This document shows, piece after piece, positions 6,711 to 8,121 of a stretch of 8,121 nucleotides of DNA. The stretch comes from Pseudoxanthomonas sp. (GTDB lineage Bacteria > Pseudomonadota > Gammaproteobacteria > Xanthomonadales > Xanthomonadaceae), in assembly GCA_026785795.1 (NCBI GenBank), contig JAJAZJ010000358.1:1-8121 (forward strand), written 5' to 3'. Under the pieces are notes generated by a model, which saw only the letters and a list, made by a program, of their open reading frames with translations, made no database searches and had not been told where the DNA came from. The stretch's first letter is position 1. Each line of letters opens with the position of its first letter. Position numbers and translations under genes: made by a program.

Positions 6711-8018
6711 TCAATCAGGTTTCAGAGCGACCGCCTGGTTCTGCTTGCGCACGATGGACATGGTGATTTCCAGGGACTGCTCGTAGTTCAGGCGCGGATC
6801 CACGGTGGAACGGTAGGCGCGCTCCAGGTCGATATCGGTGAGCTCGCGCGCGCCACCAGTGCACTCGGTCACGTCTTCGCCGGTCAGCTCCAGGTGCACG
6901 CCACCCAGCCGCGTACCTGCCGCGGCGTGCAGGTCGAACGACTGCTCGACTTCACTGCGGATGTTGTCAAAACGCCGCGTCTTGTAGCCATTGGCGGTGC
7001 TTTCCGTATTCCCGTGCATCGGGTCGCAGACCCACAGCACGCGCCGGCCGTCGCGCCGCACGGCATCCAGCAGCGTCGGCAACTTGCCGGCGATCTGCGC
7101 AGCGCCCATGCGATGGATGAAGGTCAGGCGGCCAGGCTCGTCCTCCGGGTTCAGCACATCAATCAGGCGCAGCAGCTGGTCTGGATTGACCGACGGGCCA
7201 ATCTTGACGGCGATTGGATTGCGCACGCCACGCAGGTACTCCACGTGGGCGCCATCCAGCGCTGCCGTGCGCATCCCGATCCACGGGTAGTGGGTGCTGA
7301 GGTTGAACCAGCCGTGTTGTCTGGGCACCTTGCGGGTCAGGGCTTCCTCGTAAGGCAGCAGCAGCGCTTCGTGCGAAGTATAGAAATCGATGCGGTTGAG
7401 GTTGTGTACCTCGGAGCCCGCAAGGGCTTCCATGAAGCGCACCGCATCCCCTATCGAGGTGACCATCTGCTGGTACTCGATGGCGTTGGCGGAATAGCCG
7501 ACCCAGCTGAGGTTCCAGTATTCGGGATGATGCAGGTCGGCGAAGCCGCCATCAATCAGGGCGCGCACGAAATTCATGGTCATGGCCGAGCGCGCATGTG
7601 CCTTGATCATCCGCCGCGGATCCGGCGTGCGCGCCTGGACGGTGAATGCCGGTTGGTTGACCAGGTCACCCCGGTAGCTGGGCAGGGTAACGCCGTCACG
7701 GGTTTCAGTATCGGTGGATCGCGGCTTGGCGTACTGGCCGGCAAACCGCCCCACCCGCACCACCGGCAAGCGCAGACCGTGCACCAGCACCAGGCTCATC
7801 TGCAGCAGCACCTTGAGCCGATTGGAAATCAGCCCGGATTCGCAGTCGCTGAAGCTCTCTGCACAATCCCCGCCCTGCAGCAGGAAACGCTTGCCCTCCT
7901 GCGCCTCGGCCAGCTGCATCTTCAACGCAACGATTTCCCATGACGTCACCAGCGGCGGCAGTTGCCGCAGTTCGTCCAGTACCGACTCCAGCGCCTGGGC
8001 GTCAGGATAGGTCGGCAT
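6711..8018 (-). CDS. 3-deoxy-7-phosphoheptulonate synthase, class II (N-terminus incomplete or misread)
   Basis: This enzyme condenses phosphoenolpyruvate and erythrose 4-phosphate to DAHP, the entry step of the shikimate pathway to aromatic amino acids. It is the class II (plant/Mycobacterium) type, unrelated in sequence to E. coli AroFGH. Numbering from the ATG at 8018, the metal ligands are C52 (GGDCAESF), H335 (CDPMHGNT), E377 (HLELTGEDVTEC) and D407 (TVDPRLNYEQ). Their spacing follows Mycobacterium tuberculosis C87, H369, E411 and D441 to within one residue. Other class II segments are SYRGDLVNQPAF and KIGPSVNPDQLL. The ATG at 8018 has no ribosome site. The frame stays open upstream with PAVQ just before MPTYPD, as expected in full-length homologues, so the true start is further out. 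The expected N-terminal sequence is replaced by G/C runs to the window edge. The symbol is left blank because aroG and aroH usage varies in this group. The gene converges on pyrC. Confidence 0.95.
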   Translation of the reverse strand: MPTYPDAQALESVLDELRQLPPLVTSWEIVALKMQLAEAQEGKRFLLQGGDCAESFSDCESGLISNRLKVLLQMSLVLVHGLRLPVVRVGRFAGQYAKPRSTDTETRDGVTLPSYRGDLVNQPAFTVQARTPDPRRMIKAHARSAMTMNFVRALIDGGFADLHHPEYWNLSWVGYSANAIEYQQMVTSIGDAVRFMEALAGSEVHNLNRIDFYTSHEALLLPYEEALTRKVPRQHGWFNLSTHYPWIGMRTAALDGAHVEYLRGVRNPIAVKIGPSVNPDQLLRLIDVLNPEDEPGRLTFIHRMGAAQIAGKLPTLLDAVRRDGRRVLWVCDPMHGNTESTANGYKTRRFDNIRSEVEQSFDLHAAAGTRLGGVHLELTGEDVTECTGGARELTDIDLERAYRSTVDPRLNYEQSLEITMSIVRKQNQAVALKPD

Positions 8019-8033
8019 CTGTACTGCCGGACG

Positions 8034-8121
8034 CGGGGGCCCCCCGGCCGGGGCCCCCGGAGCAAAAACCCGCCCGGCCCGCCGGGGGGGGGGAGCTGGT
8101 GTGATTGGTTTTTGGCATAAA
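8034..8121. other. Low-complexity G/C tail, probably unreliable contig end
   Basis: From about 8034 the sequence is almost wholly runs of G and C, including six C (8040-8045), five C (8054-8058) and ten G (8084-8093). A T-rich, A-ending stub follows at the very edge. It lies where conserved N-terminal codons of DAHP synthase should be, and in that frame it encodes mostly Pro, Gly, Ala and Arg with no start codon. Sequencing or assembly error at a contig end is the simplest reading. I see no promoter or repeat function in it. Confidence 0.6.

Noticed and set aside
6582..7943. Long plus-strand open frame (about 453 codons) opposite DAHP synthase
   Set aside because: It is the antisense shadow of a gene with all four catalytic metal ligands. 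Its translation shows no domain, and the frame begins in the pyrC downstream hairpin region without a ribosome site.
8034..8060. G/C self-complementary tract as a terminator or origin-like hairpin
   Set aside because: It falls where DAHP synthase codons are expected and at the contig end next to a ten-G run. Sequence error explains it better than a functional hairpin.

Overview
The window is about 8.1 kb of G+C-rich chromosomal DNA from a gammaproteobacterium, most likely of the Xanthomonadaceae/Lysobacteraceae group (Stenotrophomonas, Xanthomonas, Lysobacter, Luteimonas and relatives). I infer this from three things: a peptide-amidase-like protein resembling Stenotrophomonas Pam, a long two-domain NAD-type isocitrate dehydrogenase, and a plant-like class II DAHP synthase. 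No sequence search was possible, so the placement is inference. The content is mostly core metabolism and housekeeping, and I see no mobile element, CRISPR array, tRNA or rRNA.

Layout, left to right. An amidase-signature enzyme is cut by the left edge (1-1380, +). It converges on a small winged-helix regulator (1474-1797, -). That regulator is divergent from a 500-residue isocitrate dehydrogenase with an NAD+-type cofactor pocket (1875-3377, +). The 77-bp gap between the two holds a TATAAT box and a 42-bp interrupted palindrome that ends 3 bases before the dehydrogenase ATG. Next come a zinc-ribbon protein of the uncharacterised DUF6671 type (3456-4361, +), a Sua5-type threonylcarbamoyl-AMP synthase (4447-5475, +) and a type II dihydroorotase pyrC (5472-6572, +) that overlaps the synthase by 4 bases. 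A class II DAHP synthase (6711-8018, -) converges on pyrC and runs to the right edge.

How the genes fit together. The regulator/IDH pair looks like a locally controlled TCA-cycle step, with the palindrome as the probable operator. The DUF6671 gene, tsaC/sua5 and pyrC follow IDH on the same strand. Only tsaC/sua5-pyrC are tightly coupled. Their products act in tRNA t6A37 modification and in pyrimidine synthesis. DAHP synthase opens the shikimate pathway and is a separate transcription unit.

The last ~85 bases (from about 8036) are long G and C runs, including ten consecutive G, exactly where the conserved N-terminus of DAHP synthase should be. I read this as an unreliable contig end. The best candidates for something undescribed are the palindromic IDH promoter with its unstudied regulator, and the DUF6671 protein, whose N-terminal part has a pattern reminiscent of house-cleaning NTP pyrophosphatases.
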